Source: Cognatishimia sp. MH4019
Lineage (GTDB): Bacteria; Pseudomonadota; Alphaproteobacteria; Rhodobacterales; Rhodobacteraceae
Length of the DNA stretch: 64,000 nucleotides
NCBI RefSeq assembly: GCF_020177595.1
Contig: NZ_JAHTBL010000002.1
Span: 310,001 to 374,000, forward strand
Direction of reading: 5' to 3'
Shown here: one piece after another, positions 36,166-46,639 of the stretch
Position numbering within the stretch: the stretch's first letter is position 1
Layout: each line of letters begins with the position of its first letter
Notes under the pieces: model-generated
What the model was told of the DNA's origin: nothing
Databases searched by the model: none
What the model saw: only the letters and a program-made list of their open reading frames with translations
Translations under genes and position numbers: made by a program

Positions 36166-38175
36166 CTAGTCCAGCCAAACTTGCGTGCGGGCAGACTGTC
36201 CGCGCGCATCTATGACCGACAGTGTTGCAGCCCCGCGACCCACGCCCGCGATCTGAATATCACGGTCATGCGCGCCCGCACGCACAGGCTTTCCATTCAG
36301 CAAAACCGTGAAGGGCGCATGGCCTTCGCGGATTTTCAGCGTCAGGGTTTCGGCATCTTCCAAGACAGCACCGTCAGGCGGGAACGCGACGACGGGCGCG
36401 TTGTTGCGAAGGGGGGCGCGATCAAAGCGCTGCAAGGGCGCTGGCAGTTGCGCGCTGCTGACAATCAGCGTTGCCGGCGGCGGGGGCGGCAAAGCGGTGC
36501 GACCCGGCGTGATATGATCAAAGGCTTCAAACAGGATCGGTGCGGCAAGGTCTCCACCAAACGCGCCGGGAACAGGCGTGCCATCGGGCCGCCCCATCCA
36601 GACGCCGATCACATGCGCGCCGTCATAACCGATCGCCCAGGCATCACGGTGCCCGTAAGAGGTGCCCGTTTTGAACGCGATCTGCCCCGCCTCTTGCCCG
36701 GTCGGGGGGCGCAGACCAGCAAGGATATGGCTGACATGCCACGCCGCCTCGGAGTTCAGGATTCGCGCCTTTTGCGCAGGATTAGTGTCTGTTTTGACTT
36801 GGAGCGCAGGAGCCTGCCCTCCTTGCGCGAAGCCAGCATAAAGCTGCACCAGATCGTTGAGGCTGACCCCAACCCCGCCCAGCGACAGCGCAAGACCGGG
36901 GCTCGTTCCCGGCAAGTCAGGGCGCATCCCGGCAAGGCGCATTTTGGCGTAGATGCGATTGGGGCCAAGCCTTTCGGACAAAGCGACGACAGGAATGTTG
37001 AGCGACAGTTGCAACGCATCGCGAACTCGCAGTTCACCGCGATAGAGGCCGTCAAAATTCTGCGGCGCATAGGTGCCAAATTGCGTGGGGCGATCCGCGA
37101 TCAGCGTCTCTGGATGGGCAAGCCCATTGTCGAACGCCATGCCATAAATCAGCGGTTTTAGCGTCGATCCCGGCGAACGGATCGCCTGGGTCATATCGAC
37201 AAAACCCGCACGCCCGTGGGCAGTGTAACCCGCAGACCCGACAGAGGCGAGAACCTCTCCGGTGCGGTGATCCGCAGCAAGGATCGCGATGGACATACGC
37301 GGGTCATGGCCGCGCAGCGCTTTGCGCGCGAGGATCGTCAGCCGCTGCTGCAAGGCGGCGTCCAGCGTCAGGTGATGCGTCCGGCTGAACGGCGCCTGGA
37401 CGCGCAAGCGGTCGGTCAAATGCGGAGCGATCTGAGGGATCGTACGGCGGATCGTCGGCACCGGTTCCGAAAGCGCCGCGCGGCGTGCGCCGTCTGAAAT
37501 GGGTGCGCGGGCAAGGACCCGTTCACGGGCCTGCGCCGCCGCAATGGGCGCACGATCCGGGCGGCGCGCTTCAGGCGCTTGGGGCAGCGCGACCAGAAGG
37601 GCCGCTTCGGCATCAGTCAGGCGCTTCGGCTCTTTCGCAAAATAGGCCAGCGAAGCGCTGCGGAGCCCTTCGATATTGCCACCAAATGGCGCGCGGTTCA
37701 GGTAAAGCGCGAGGATGTCGTCCTTACTCAAGCGCCGCTCTAGCGCCAGCGCGACTCGGATCTGGCGCAGTTTGCCGGACCACGCACCCGTCCCGCTTTG
37801 CTCCAAAAGACGCGCGGTTTGCATGGTGAGCGTCGACGCCCCGGAGATAACTTCACCGTGCCAAAGCGCTTGGCCCGCAGCACGCACCATGGCCAGCGGA
37901 TCGACACCGGAATGGGTGCGAAAGCGCTTGTCCTCATAGGCGATCAGCATGTCGATATAATCCGGGTCAACAACGTCCAGCGGCGTGTTCAAACGCCATA
38001 AACCATCCTCAACCGTATAGGCCCGCAACAGGGTGCCCGTGCGGTCGCGCATCTCGGTCGAGGTATCGAGCGCGAGGGGCGGCAGAACTGTCTGATCGAC
38101 CCATAAATCGACCCTATCCCGGCCCAAAGCAGCCAAATAGAGGGTCAACGCGAAGAGGAGGAGACCTCGGGTCAT
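36166..38175 (-). CDS. pbpC: Penicillin-binding protein 1C
   Basis: 669 residues from the ATG at 38175, which overlaps the upstream macroglobulin stop (ATGA). An N-terminal membrane anchor (LLLFALTLYLAALG) precedes a glycosyltransferase domain; EDKRFRTHSGVD carries its catalytic Glu and GASTLTMQTARLLE is its second signature. The transpeptidase domain has SPGSTLKP (active Ser) and KTGTSYGH. A C-terminal BiPBP_C domain follows (about 590-669). PBP1C polymerises glycan strands and its pairing with the bacterial alpha-2-macroglobulin is conserved in many proteobacteria. Confidence 0.95.
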   Translation of the reverse strand: MTRGLLLFALTLYLAALGRDRVDLWVDQTVLPPLALDTSTEMRDRTGTLLRAYTVEDGLWRLNTPLDVVDPDYIDMLIAYEDKRFRTHSGVDPLAMVRAAGQALWHGEVISGASTLTMQTARLLEQSGTGAWSGKLRQIRVALALERRLSKDDILALYLNRAPFGGNIEGLRSASLAYFAKEPKRLTDAEAALLVALPQAPEARRPDRAPIAAAQARERVLARAPISDGARRAALSEPVPTIRRTIPQIAPHLTDRLRVQAPFSRTHHLTLDAALQQRLTILARKALRGHDPRMSIAILAADHRTGEVLASVGSAGYTAHGRAGFVDMTQAIRSPGSTLKPLIYGMAFDNGLAHPETLIADRPTQFGTYAPQNFDGLYRGELRVRDALQLSLNIPVVALSERLGPNRIYAKMRLAGMRPDLPGTSPGLALSLGGVGVSLNDLVQLYAGFAQGGQAPALQVKTDTNPAQKARILNSEAAWHVSHILAGLRPPTGQEAGQIAFKTGTSYGHRDAWAIGYDGAHVIGVWMGRPDGTPVPGAFGGDLAAPILFEAFDHITPGRTALPPPPPATLIVSSAQLPAPLQRFDRAPLRNNAPVVAFPPDGAVLEDAETLTLKIREGHAPFTVLLNGKPVRAGAHDRDIQIAGVGRGAATLSVIDARGQSARTQVWLD

Positions 38176-41100
38176 GGTAGAACAGTCAGCGTTCCGGTTG
38201 CCCCCCAACCGCGATCGGTCGGGCGATACATATCCTCGACACTGGCGGCGGGGTGATGAAACGTACCGGGCGAGATGGCGCGCACGATATAGGCCAGATC
38301 GAAGGATTTATCGGACCTCCAATCGACAGCCGCCAGAAAACGATCCGCACGAAACTCGGTGCTTTGCGTGGGCGGTGCCTGAAGCCAGTCCAGCCCTTGG
38401 GTATCGCCACTTCGGATCAGGTTCGGATTGTCGATCTCAAGACCCGCAGGAAGCGGATCATCGACCATCAAACGCGCCTCCACCGGGCCAAGCGGGGTGA
38501 CGTTCAGCACGGTCACAAGACGCTGCCCGGCAGTGACAGTTGCCGGATCCACTGGCGCGCCCTCCAACGTGAAATAACTGCGCGTGATGCGCAAAGCGGT
38601 GCCGCCCGCGGGTTCAGGGGTTTCCGGCACGCCGAAGGTCGACAGCGTGATCGGTTGCGCCGTGGCACTGGTGTTCGCGATGACGGTGGTGCTGGTCGCA
38701 TTCCCCTCCATAAGGCGCAATAGCGGGCCATCGACCGGGGCACCATCAACGCTGAGCCCGGACAGCGGATTGCTGTCGATCAAGGCATGCGCAGCCAGCA
38801 GCGTCCACGCCGCTTCCTGGGTCGAGGCGCGGTCAGGTGTGCGGCTCAGCGCTGCGATCAACGTCTCCGCATCCACAGCGTCCGATCCGGCTTCAATCGC
38901 AAGGGTCAGCACCGCCGCAGCGTCGCGCAGACCGGTGCCGTAATCACTGCGCCAGCCGGTATCACGTGCGGGCTCCGCGGCTTTGCGGAACATCGCATCC
39001 GCCCGCGCGGGATCACCATAAAGCGCCAAGGCTGCACCCAATTGGGCACGCGCCAGCGGGGTGGCGAAGGCATCGGCTTTCACGTCGGCGTAATAACGCA
39101 GGTCGCCCATTTTCGCTTGCCCTTCACGGGCCAGCACTATCAGCGCATAGGCCAGACCTTCGCCGCCTTCCTCGAAATCAGGCGCGTAGTTCACAGCGTT
39201 GGTCAGGTTGTCCAGCGCGCGGGTGAAAGCGAGGTCGGGGACCGCGTAGCCTTGCGCACGGGCACGAGAGAGGAAGTCGGTCACATACGCATCGAGCCAC
39301 AGATCGCCACTGCCGACAGACCAAAGACCGAACGCGCCATTAGCGGCTTGTCGGGCGAGGATCTGGTCAACGGATGTCGCGATACGGGCGTTCAGCGTGG
39401 CATCATCGGCTTGGCCCATCGCCACCGCCACCTGGTTCAGATACAGCAGCGGCAACGCGCGGGAGGTCACTTGCTCGGTGCAGCCGTAAGGATACCGATC
39501 AAGCGTTTGCAGCAGACCCGGCACGTTCAGGCGCGCAAGCGGTCCGGCTGATAACGTGGCCGAGGCGGAGCCTGCACGCAGCCCCGCAAAGACATCCGCG
39601 TCAAAGGTGAAGCTGTCACCGGGGTCCAGCGTGAAGCGGCTGGTGCGCAGCGTTTGCGGGTCGTTCTGACGGACGGGTAGTTGCGCAGTTTGGGTCAGGA
39701 TGCGGCCATCAGGCGTGGTCAACGCGATGTCGATGGCAGCAGAGCCGACCCCCATCGCTTGAATCGGCACTGTAAGGCGTTGGGTTTCGCCTTCGCCCAG
39801 CGTGACAAAGGTGGGGGTGTTCCCCAGCGTCAGGTTCGTGGCGGACAGGGTCAGCGGCATCTCCCCCGTGGGGCCTTCGGTATGGGTGACCTCCAACAGC
39901 AACTGCGTGGTGTCGCCGGGCGCAAGAAAGCGTGGTGTTGTGGCCGCGACGACGACAGGATCGCGGACGATGACATCGGCGCTGGCTTGGCCGACGGACG
40001 TATCGCTCCAGACGACGGCCATGACGCGGACAGTGCCATTGAAAGCGGGCAGGTCGAAGGGGACCTCGGCAGTGCCGTCTAACCCGATGGTGACGGGACC
40101 ACTGAAGAACGACACGAGGTCTTCCGGCGGCGGTGCTTGCTGGTCAAGGCCACGCGTCGCGTCGCCGCCAGAGCGGACAGTCCCCATCGTGCCATTCAGG
40201 CCGTCGATCAGCCGTCCGTAGATATCGCGGATGCTCATGCCAAGGCGGCGCTGGCCAAAGTAATGGCCTTGCGGGTCGGGCGCGTCGAACCCTGTGAGGT
40301 TCAGAATGCCAAGGTCCACGGCAGCGACGGTGGCGTAGGCCGTCTCACCTGGCGCGATGCCTTCCACGGTCAAAAGGGACGTCAGCGGCGCGCGCGGTTG
40401 GGCCGTTTCGGGCAGTGTTAGGGTCGCATTCAGAGCCTTAGCACCGGGATCAATCGTAGCATGAGCAAGGCCCAGCGCGCGGGACGGATTGCGACCTGCG
40501 GGAGCATCAAGCGGGCGGATCACCGTGGCGGTGACATAAGCCCCAGTGCCCCACTCGTCGGTGACATCGAGGGGGATCAGGTTCTCGCCTTCCGTCACCT
40601 CAACGGCTTTCATGGCGATCAGGCGGTTGGACATCACTTGCACCAAAGCAGTGCCAGCCGCGCGCGGCACAAGCCGCAAGGTCGCCGTGTCACCTGCGCT
40701 ATATTGCGGCTGGTCGAGGGACAGCTCCAACGTATCGGGCGTCGCGCTGGCATCAGCCGCGGCGTACCAGCCGGCAGAGAATGTAGTAGAGGCGGCGGCG
40801 AATGCGCCATCGGTCCGCTCCACACGCAGCTCGTACTGACCCCAATCGACAGGCGTTTCGATTGCGGTCGCAGCATCGCCAAGGGCGGCGGTGCCGGTGC
40901 TGATGCGGGTGCGGGTCGTAGTGGGCTCCCACTGCCAGCGCCCATTCAGGGAATACCATTGATACCGCGTTTCAAGACGGTTCAGGGTCCATGTGACCTC
41001 CATCGGAAACGGCGCTTGATCGGGGCCAATGGCGATCAGGTCGAAGGCCGCAATCGCGCCTTGGCCAAGCGTGCCGTCAAACTGCGGCTTGATGCCGATC

Positions 41101-43568
41101 ATCGGCGTGTCGGGCAGGACGATGCGAGTCACGCTCCGCTCCACCGGGCGGCCAGAGCCTTCGGCGACGCGAGTAGTGACGTCCAGCTCAAGCGGGCGAT
41201 CCGCTTGGGTCAGATCGGGCAAGGTGACAGGCAGCGTGGCGCGACCCTCGGCGTCCGTCTTTTGGTCAAAAGGCAGGCTGGTCGCGACGGCCTGAAGGGG
41301 CTGATCCGCGCGCCCGAACGTGTAGCCGGGAAAGGCGTCCAGTCCAGAGGCGGCGCGCAGCACGACATCGCCTTCGATGCGCAGATCGGCGGCGGGTGCG
41401 CCAAAGAGATAGCGCGCCTCAATCGCCAAAGGCGGACGGTCGCCCAGCGCGACTGTCTCGGGCAGATCAAGGGTGAAATCCAGACGCTCCGGCAGGAAAT
41501 CCTCAACCAGAATGCGCGTCTCGGCCAAGGCTGGCCCGTCCAGATCGGCCTTCAATTCAATGCGCCATGTTCCACGTGGCACCGCATCGGCTAGGGGCAT
41601 GGACAGCACATGGCCACCCGCGACCGGATCGGCCGACAGATGACGGCTATATTCGACGCCATCGGGGCGCATCAGGATCGCGGTCAGCGGCAGCGCATCA
41701 ATCGCAGCGGCTTGGCCATCGCGGGCGAGCGCAGTCAGATGCACGGTCTCACCGGGCCGATACGCGCCACGATCCGTGGTCAGAAAGACGTCGATGGGCG
41801 GGGCCGGTGGCCGCCCCTCCACCCCGCGATCGGACAAATCAAAGGCGGGGTCGGTGAGCGACAGAAACGCCATATCCTCACCGGATTTGACGGTGACCAA
41901 AGCGGGCGCGCTGCCGCCAGTGCCAAGGGTCAGACCTTCGGCGAAACGGGCATAGCCGTCTGCATCGGTCACGGCCTCCGCCAGCACGGAATTGGCACGC
42001 GAGATCAACGTGACGGCGACATCCTTGCGGGCCGCCGCATCACTCAGGCCGCGCACGAAGACATGCAGGCCATCGGTGCCGGACAGCGTCGTCAGCCCCA
42101 GATCGGAAATGACAAACCACTGCATCGCGGCGGGGGTCTCGTAAGGGTCCGCGCCGGGAATGGCAGCTTGCAGCACGTAGACGCCCGCAGGCAGCGGCGC
42201 GATAATCTCGTCCATCGGCAGGCGCGTGGTCATATCGCGGTTGAGGGTATTTTGCACGTCACCCGTGCCGGTCCACAGCTCTTCCGAGAGGTCGGCCCCA
42301 AAGCGATCCTGTTGCCATGCGGGCAAAGGCCGCCCGAAGAAATCCTCTTGAATAGCGCGCAGCAGATTGCGGTCAGACACACGGCGGAGCGTCAGATCGA
42401 CCGTGTCCGCGTTGACCGTCTCAATCGGCAGCGCCGCCGTGTCGGTTTTCGGCAGCACATAACCCCACCCCGGAAAGCGTACAGACGGGTCACGGTCGGC
42501 GACATAAAGCGTCACGTCCGTCGATTTACTCAGCGTTTCGCCTGATTTCGCAGGCAGACCTTCGCGCAAGGCAATGCGGTAGCGTTCCCCATGCTGAACG
42601 CCTTCAATGCAAAGCTGGCGACCCTCTGCGGTGACCGCAAGATCATCGGTGGGAAGCTGCACGAAGGGGCGGTAATCGGTACTTTCACCCGCCAAGTCTT
42701 CGGACATGACAGCGCAAATGCGCGGTCGCGCGGCGTTGTTGTTGACCTGCGTTTCAATCACCCGAAAGCCGTAGGTATTGATGGCGCGGTCAAGCTGTGC
42801 GCTGACCTCTGCACGCGGCTCAATCGACTGGGCAAGGCGCAAGGCCGGGATCATATCGCGACCGCGCCCTTGTGCTTCCAGCGAGCGCGCCAAAGTCAGC
42901 AGCGACCAGACGCGGGCACCGTTGGTCGAGGCGCGCAGATAGGCATTGATCGCGGCATTTTTGGCGTTGCTTTGCATGCGCCTGCGCTGATTTCCGTTGC
43001 GGTCCCCCTCCGCCAGAGAAAGCGACGCGTAGTCGGCCCAAAGGTCGGACCCGTCGGTTAACGAAATCGCAGCGCCCAGCAGGCGCAATGCCCCCAGCGG
43101 GTCGCCAGCCGCTTGACGCGCGCGCGAGGCAGCAATCAAATCGCTGGCGGCGGCGCCATTGGCGGGATGCTCCAGGCCAAGACCTTGGGCCTGGGTTTTC
43201 GCCATGCTCAAATCCGCCTCATCGAGGAACGACAGATCGGCCGCGCGCGCCGCGCTGGTGGAGATCGCCCCAGGCTCTGCGTCTATCACAATGGCCGAAA
43301 CCGCGCCCTCATAAGGCGTCTGCTCGGACACGTCGGACTTCAGAAAACACGCGTTGGAGCGGCGATTGAACGTGAAAGCCTGACACGCCCCGTCGGCAAG
43401 GCAGGCGGCCTGGCACCGCTCGAGCGTGACATCAAAGAAAGACGCCACATCGCCACCGAAAAAATCCACATTTGTGGTGACGGCCAGTCGCCTTTCGGGC
43501 ACCGGATCGCTCGCATAGGCGGGCAAGGCAAGACACAGGATCAGGAAGGCGGCGAGACTGCGGAGCAT
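38172..43568 (-). CDS. Alpha-2-macroglobulin family protein with N-terminal PAN/Apple domain
   Basis: 1798 residues from the ATG at 43568 (AAAGGAA upstream). Signal peptide LRSLAAFLILCLALPAYA without lipobox, so probably a soluble periplasmic protein. Next comes a PAN/Apple-like module (about 22-100) with GGDVASFFDVTLERCQAAC and CQAFTFNRRSNACF. Several macroglobulin domains follow, then the thioester motif YPYGCTEQ with C1363 and Q1366, an alpha-helical thioester domain and a terminal receptor-like domain. Bacterial macroglobulins trap external proteases through the thioester bond and are thought to guard the periplasm when the wall is damaged, with PBP1C for repair; established for E. coli YfhM/PbpC, inferred here. 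Confidence 0.93.
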   Translation of the reverse strand: MLRSLAAFLILCLALPAYASDPVPERRLAVTTNVDFFGGDVASFFDVTLERCQAACLADGACQAFTFNRRSNACFLKSDVSEQTPYEGAVSAIVIDAEPGAISTSAARAADLSFLDEADLSMAKTQAQGLGLEHPANGAAASDLIAASRARQAAGDPLGALRLLGAAISLTDGSDLWADYASLSLAEGDRNGNQRRRMQSNAKNAAINAYLRASTNGARVWSLLTLARSLEAQGRGRDMIPALRLAQSIEPRAEVSAQLDRAINTYGFRVIETQVNNNAARPRICAVMSEDLAGESTDYRPFVQLPTDDLAVTAEGRQLCIEGVQHGERYRIALREGLPAKSGETLSKSTDVTLYVADRDPSVRFPGWGYVLPKTDTAALPIETVNADTVDLTLRRVSDRNLLRAIQEDFFGRPLPAWQQDRFGADLSEELWTGTGDVQNTLNRDMTTRLPMDEIIAPLPAGVYVLQAAIPGADPYETPAAMQWFVISDLGLTTLSGTDGLHVFVRGLSDAAARKDVAVTLISRANSVLAEAVTDADGYARFAEGLTLGTGGSAPALVTVKSGEDMAFLSLTDPAFDLSDRGVEGRPPAPPIDVFLTTDRGAYRPGETVHLTALARDGQAAAIDALPLTAILMRPDGVEYSRHLSADPVAGGHVLSMPLADAVPRGTWRIELKADLDGPALAETRILVEDFLPERLDFTLDLPETVALGDRPPLAIEARYLFGAPAADLRIEGDVVLRAASGLDAFPGYTFGRADQPLQAVATSLPFDQKTDAEGRATLPVTLPDLTQADRPLELDVTTRVAEGSGRPVERSVTRIVLPDTPMIGIKPQFDGTLGQGAIAAFDLIAIGPDQAPFPMEVTWTLNRLETRYQWYSLNGRWQWEPTTTRTRISTGTAALGDAATAIETPVDWGQYELRVERTDGAFAAASTTFSAGWYAAADASATPDTLELSLDQPQYSAGDTATLRLVPRAAGTALVQVMSNRLIAMKAVEVTEGENLIPLDVTDEWGTGAYVTATVIRPLDAPAGRNPSRALGLAHATIDPGAKALNATLTLPETAQPRAPLTSLLTVEGIAPGETAYATVAAVDLGILNLTGFDAPDPQGHYFGQRRLGMSIRDIYGRLIDGLNGTMGTVRSGGDATRGLDQQAPPPEDLVSFFSGPVTIGLDGTAEVPFDLPAFNGTVRVMAVVWSDTSVGQASADVIVRDPVVVAATTPRFLAPGDTTQLLLEVTHTEGPTGEMPLTLSATNLTLGNTPTFVTLGEGETQRLTVPIQAMGVGSAAIDIALTTPDGRILTQTAQLPVRQNDPQTLRTSRFTLDPGDSFTFDADVFAGLRAGSASATLSAGPLARLNVPGLLQTLDRYPYGCTEQVTSRALPLLYLNQVAVAMGQADDATLNARIATSVDQILARQAANGAFGLWSVGSGDLWLDAYVTDFLSRARAQGYAVPDLAFTRALDNLTNAVNYAPDFEEGGEGLAYALIVLAREGQAKMGDLRYYADVKADAFATPLARAQLGAALALYGDPARADAMFRKAAEPARDTGWRSDYGTGLRDAAAVLTLAIEAGSDAVDAETLIAALSRTPDRASTQEAAWTLLAAHALIDSNPLSGLSVDGAPVDGPLLRLMEGNATSTTVIANTSATAQPITLSTFGVPETPEPAGGTALRITRSYFTLEGAPVDPATVTAGQRLVTVLNVTPLGPVEARLMVDDPLPAGLEIDNPNLIRSGDTQGLDWLQAPPTQSTEFRADRFLAAVDWRSDKSFDLAYIVRAISPGTFHHPAASVEDMYRPTDRGWGATGTLTVLP

Positions 43569-43706
43569 GGCGTTTCCTTTCAGGCTGCCCTCATGCTGAC
43601 ACGACCCCCGGCGCATTGGCAACGATTCCCGCCCGACCCACGACATGGTTAAAGGGTTCTTCACCCTCTGCTTCTAAGGTCGCTGCAACCTAAGACGGAC
43701 GCAGGC

Positions 43707-45827
43707 ATGACGGCCACCAACAGACTGCTGGAAGAACGCCGCGCGCGGCTCAGCGCGGAACGCTTGCTTGAGCAAAAGCAGGCAGAGCTTTTTGCCGCCA
43801 ACAAGAAGCTGGGCAACCATGCGCAAAAGCTCTCGGAAGAGATTGTCGAAATCCGGGATGAGAACTCGCGCGTGCGGTCCGATCTCGAACGCGCGACACT
43901 CAAAGCCGGTATCGCAGAACGGCGCTTGTGGGATTCGATTGAAACGATCCATGACGGTTTTGCGGTCTTTGACAATGATGGACAACTGATCGCCGCGAAC
44001 CGGTCCTACATCGCCGTATTTGACGGGCTGGAAGAGGTCACCGTTGGTGTCTCTTACGTGCGGATTTTGCAGCTTCTGACGGAAGAAGGCATCGTGGATA
44101 CGGGCGACATGAGCAGCGCAGAGTGGCGCGCGATGATGACCCAACGCTGGCAGGCTGATGTGATTGAACCGATCACGCTCAGGCTTTGGAACGACAGTTA
44201 TATAAAGCTGATGGACCGCCGCGGCGGCGAGGGCGATATGGTCAGCCTCGCGCTCGATATCACCGACACGATCCGCTACGAGAAAGAGCTGCGCGCCGCC
44301 CACGCCGAGGCAGAGGCCGCGACCCGCGCCAAATCCGCCTTCCTTGCCAATATGAGCCACGAGATCAGAACGCCCATGAACGGTGTGGTCGGCATGGCAG
44401 AGCTGTTGCAAGACAGCGAACTAACCGAGGAACAGCGGCTTTATGTAGACACGATCAAAAGCTCGGGCGAGGCGTTGTTGGTCATCATCAATGACGTGCT
44501 GGATTACTCCAAGATCGAGGCGGAAAAGCTGACGCTCAACACAACCGATTTCGATCTTGAGCGGTGCGTGCATGAGGTCGTCATGCTGTTGCAGCCCATC
44601 GCCCGCGACAAGGGGATCGAGTTGCTGATCGACTACGACATGTTCCTGCCCGCTGGTTTCCACGGCGATCCCGGACGCATTCGTCAGGTGCTGACGAATA
44701 TCATTGGGAACGCGGTGAAGTTTACCTCTGAGGGGCATGTTCTGGTGCGTGTGACGGGTCATGCAGATGGCGAGAACCCGCTGGATATGAAGGTGCATAT
44801 CGCGATTGAAGACACCGGGATCGGCATCCCCGAAACCATGGTTGAGCATGTGTTCGGCCAGTTCAATCAGGTCGAGGACGAGAAGAACCGCAAGTTTGAA
44901 GGTACCGGATTGGGGCTTGCCATCTCCAAGCAGTTAGTCGGCTTGATGGACGGCGAGATTTGGGTCGAGAGCGAGGTCGATGTCGGCTCGTGTTTCGGCA
45001 TGTATATCCGCATGCCCGCGCTGGAGGGGCAAGAGGCCGAACCGCTGAATTTGCCCAGCGGGTTGCAGCATGTGCTGCTGGTGAAGGACGATCAGGTGAC
45101 ACGAACGATTGTGTCAAAGCAACTGGCGGCCCTCGGCGTGGAGCCCGACATTTGCGCGGATAGCGAAAGCGCCTCGGCGCTGGCGGAAGAGACGGATTAC
45201 GATCTGTTGATTGTCGATTTGGGGGCGGCTACGCGCGATGGTGAAACGCTGGTCGCAGACCTGCGACGGGCTGGAATGACAGTTCCGGCGATTGTCATGT
45301 CCTCCGCGCCGAACGCAGCGGCCAAGGATGAAGAGACGATCCTGCATTTGCAGAACACCGCGATGCGCCAGGATCTGGTCGGGCTGATCCATGATCTTTG
45401 CCCCGCCAAAGAGGTGCCTTTGCGCAAGATGCGGGTGCTTGCGGCGGATGACAATCGCACCAATCGGCTGGTGTTGGAAAAGATGCTGAAAGGTCTCGAT
45501 ATCGAGCTGGAATTTGCGACCGACGGGAACGAGGCCGTGGCGGGCTATCAGGCCTTTGCGCCAGATCTGATTTTCATGGACATTTCGATGCCGCACAAGG
45601 ACGGCAAAGAAGCGACGCGCGACATCCGCGCGATGGAGACCAGCCACCCGATCCCGATTTGCGCGGTCACGGCCCACGCAATGGACGGCGATGCCGATCC
45701 GCTGCGCGAGGCGGGCCTCGATCATTATCTGACGAAACCCGTCCGCAAGAAGGCGCTTTACGAACTGATCGAAAACGTCATGCCCGAGGGCGTTCTACCG
45801 GTCTTCCCGGATGCTCAGGACGGGTAG
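43707..45827 (+). CDS. Hybrid sensor histidine kinase with two receiver domains
   Basis: 706 residues. No membrane segment is visible, so it is cytoplasmic. Residues 1-70 are a coiled coil (RLLEQKQAELFAANKKLG), and 75-190 form a PAS domain. H218 in FLANMSHEIRTPMNG is the phosphorylated histidine (HisKA), and the HATPase domain has DTGIGIPE and GTGLGLAISKQLV. Receiver 1 (about 455-575, D504) lacks the usual Lys-Pro, while receiver 2 (about 585-700, D625 in IFMDISMPHKDG, KPV near the end) is complete. No separate response-regulator gene adjoins it, so its output probably goes through a phosphotransfer protein. Confidence 0.93.
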   Translation: MTATNRLLEERRARLSAERLLEQKQAELFAANKKLGNHAQKLSEEIVEIRDENSRVRSDLERATLKAGIAERRLWDSIETIHDGFAVFDNDGQLIAANRSYIAVFDGLEEVTVGVSYVRILQLLTEEGIVDTGDMSSAEWRAMMTQRWQADVIEPITLRLWNDSYIKLMDRRGGEGDMVSLALDITDTIRYEKELRAAHAEAEAATRAKSAFLANMSHEIRTPMNGVVGMAELLQDSELTEEQRLYVDTIKSSGEALLVIINDVLDYSKIEAEKLTLNTTDFDLERCVHEVVMLLQPIARDKGIELLIDYDMFLPAGFHGDPGRIRQVLTNIIGNAVKFTSEGHVLVRVTGHADGENPLDMKVHIAIEDTGIGIPETMVEHVFGQFNQVEDEKNRKFEGTGLGLAISKQLVGLMDGEIWVESEVDVGSCFGMYIRMPALEGQEAEPLNLPSGLQHVLLVKDDQVTRTIVSKQLAALGVEPDICADSESASALAEETDYDLLIVDLGAATRDGETLVADLRRAGMTVPAIVMSSAPNAAAKDEETILHLQNTAMRQDLVGLIHDLCPAKEVPLRKMRVLAADDNRTNRLVLEKMLKGLDIELEFATDGNEAVAGYQAFAPDLIFMDISMPHKDGKEATRDIRAMETSHPIPICAVTAHAMDGDADPLREAGLDHYLTKPVRKKALYELIENVMPEGVLPVFPDAQDG

Positions 45828-46588
45828 TCGCGCAGAAAGACCCAGCGGTCGCCTTCGGTCATGTCGGCGTTGAAAGCGTAGCCACCGCTGTCGAAATCCT
45901 TGAGACCGTCGGGCGTCGTGATGCGACGTTCGATCATGAAACGGGCCATCGCACCGCGCGCTTTCTTGGCGTAGAAGCTGACGATCTTGGGGGCGCCGTT
46001 TTTCATCTCCATGAAGACTGGCGTGATGACCCGCAGCTTGAGCGCGTCCAGATCGACGGCCCCAAAATACTCCTGTGAGGCGCAATTCACGAGCGTATCA
46101 GCGCCCACCGATTTTGCCTGTTTATTGAGCAGTTTCGAGATGTCAGCGCCCCAATAGTCGTAGAGCGTGTTGCCGTGCTCATTTTTTAGGCGGCTTCCCA
46201 TCTCCAGCCGGTAGGGCTGAATTTCGTCTAAAGGCCGCAGCGCACCGTAAAGGCCCGACAGGATGCGCAGGTGATCCTGCGCGTAATCCAGATCGTCTTT
46301 GTCGAGCGTGCTGGCCTCAAGGCCCTGATAGGTGTCGCCTGCAAAAGCAAGTGCTGCGGCTTTCGTGGTATCCGCCTTGGGGCGCTGCTTGAAATCGGCG
46401 AACCGGTCGGCGTTCAGTTTGGCGAGGTTCTCGGAGATGCTCATCAGCTTTTGCAGATCACCCACGCTGAGGTCGCGGGCGACACCCGCCAGTTCAACTG
46501 CGCGTTTCTGGAACACGGGCTTGGTCGGTTCGATCCCGGCGACGGGCTCCATATCCAGCTTCTTGGCAGGCGAAATCACAACGAGCAT
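45815..46588 (-). CDS. yaaA: Peroxide stress protein YaaA
   Basis: 257 residues. VISPAKKLD at the N-terminus, GDTYQGLEASTL, ILSGLYGALRPLDEIQPYRLEMG and the C-terminal FYAKKARGAMARF are DUF328/YaaA signatures. E. coli YaaA limits free iron and hydrogen-peroxide damage and binds DNA. It ends 13 bases inside the convergent kinase gene. Probably monocistronic or shared with recQ, which lies upstream on the same strand. Confidence 0.95.
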   Translation of the reverse strand: MLVVISPAKKLDMEPVAGIEPTKPVFQKRAVELAGVARDLSVGDLQKLMSISENLAKLNADRFADFKQRPKADTTKAAALAFAGDTYQGLEASTLDKDDLDYAQDHLRILSGLYGALRPLDEIQPYRLEMGSRLKNEHGNTLYDYWGADISKLLNKQAKSVGADTLVNCASQEYFGAVDLDALKLRVITPVFMEMKNGAPKIVSFYAKKARGAMARFMIERRITTPDGLKDFDSGGYAFNADMTEGDRWVFLRDYPS

Positions 46589-46639
46589 CGGGAACCCCTT
46601 TTGGTGCGTCCTGCTTATTTAGCGGGTTGTGCGGCGGCC

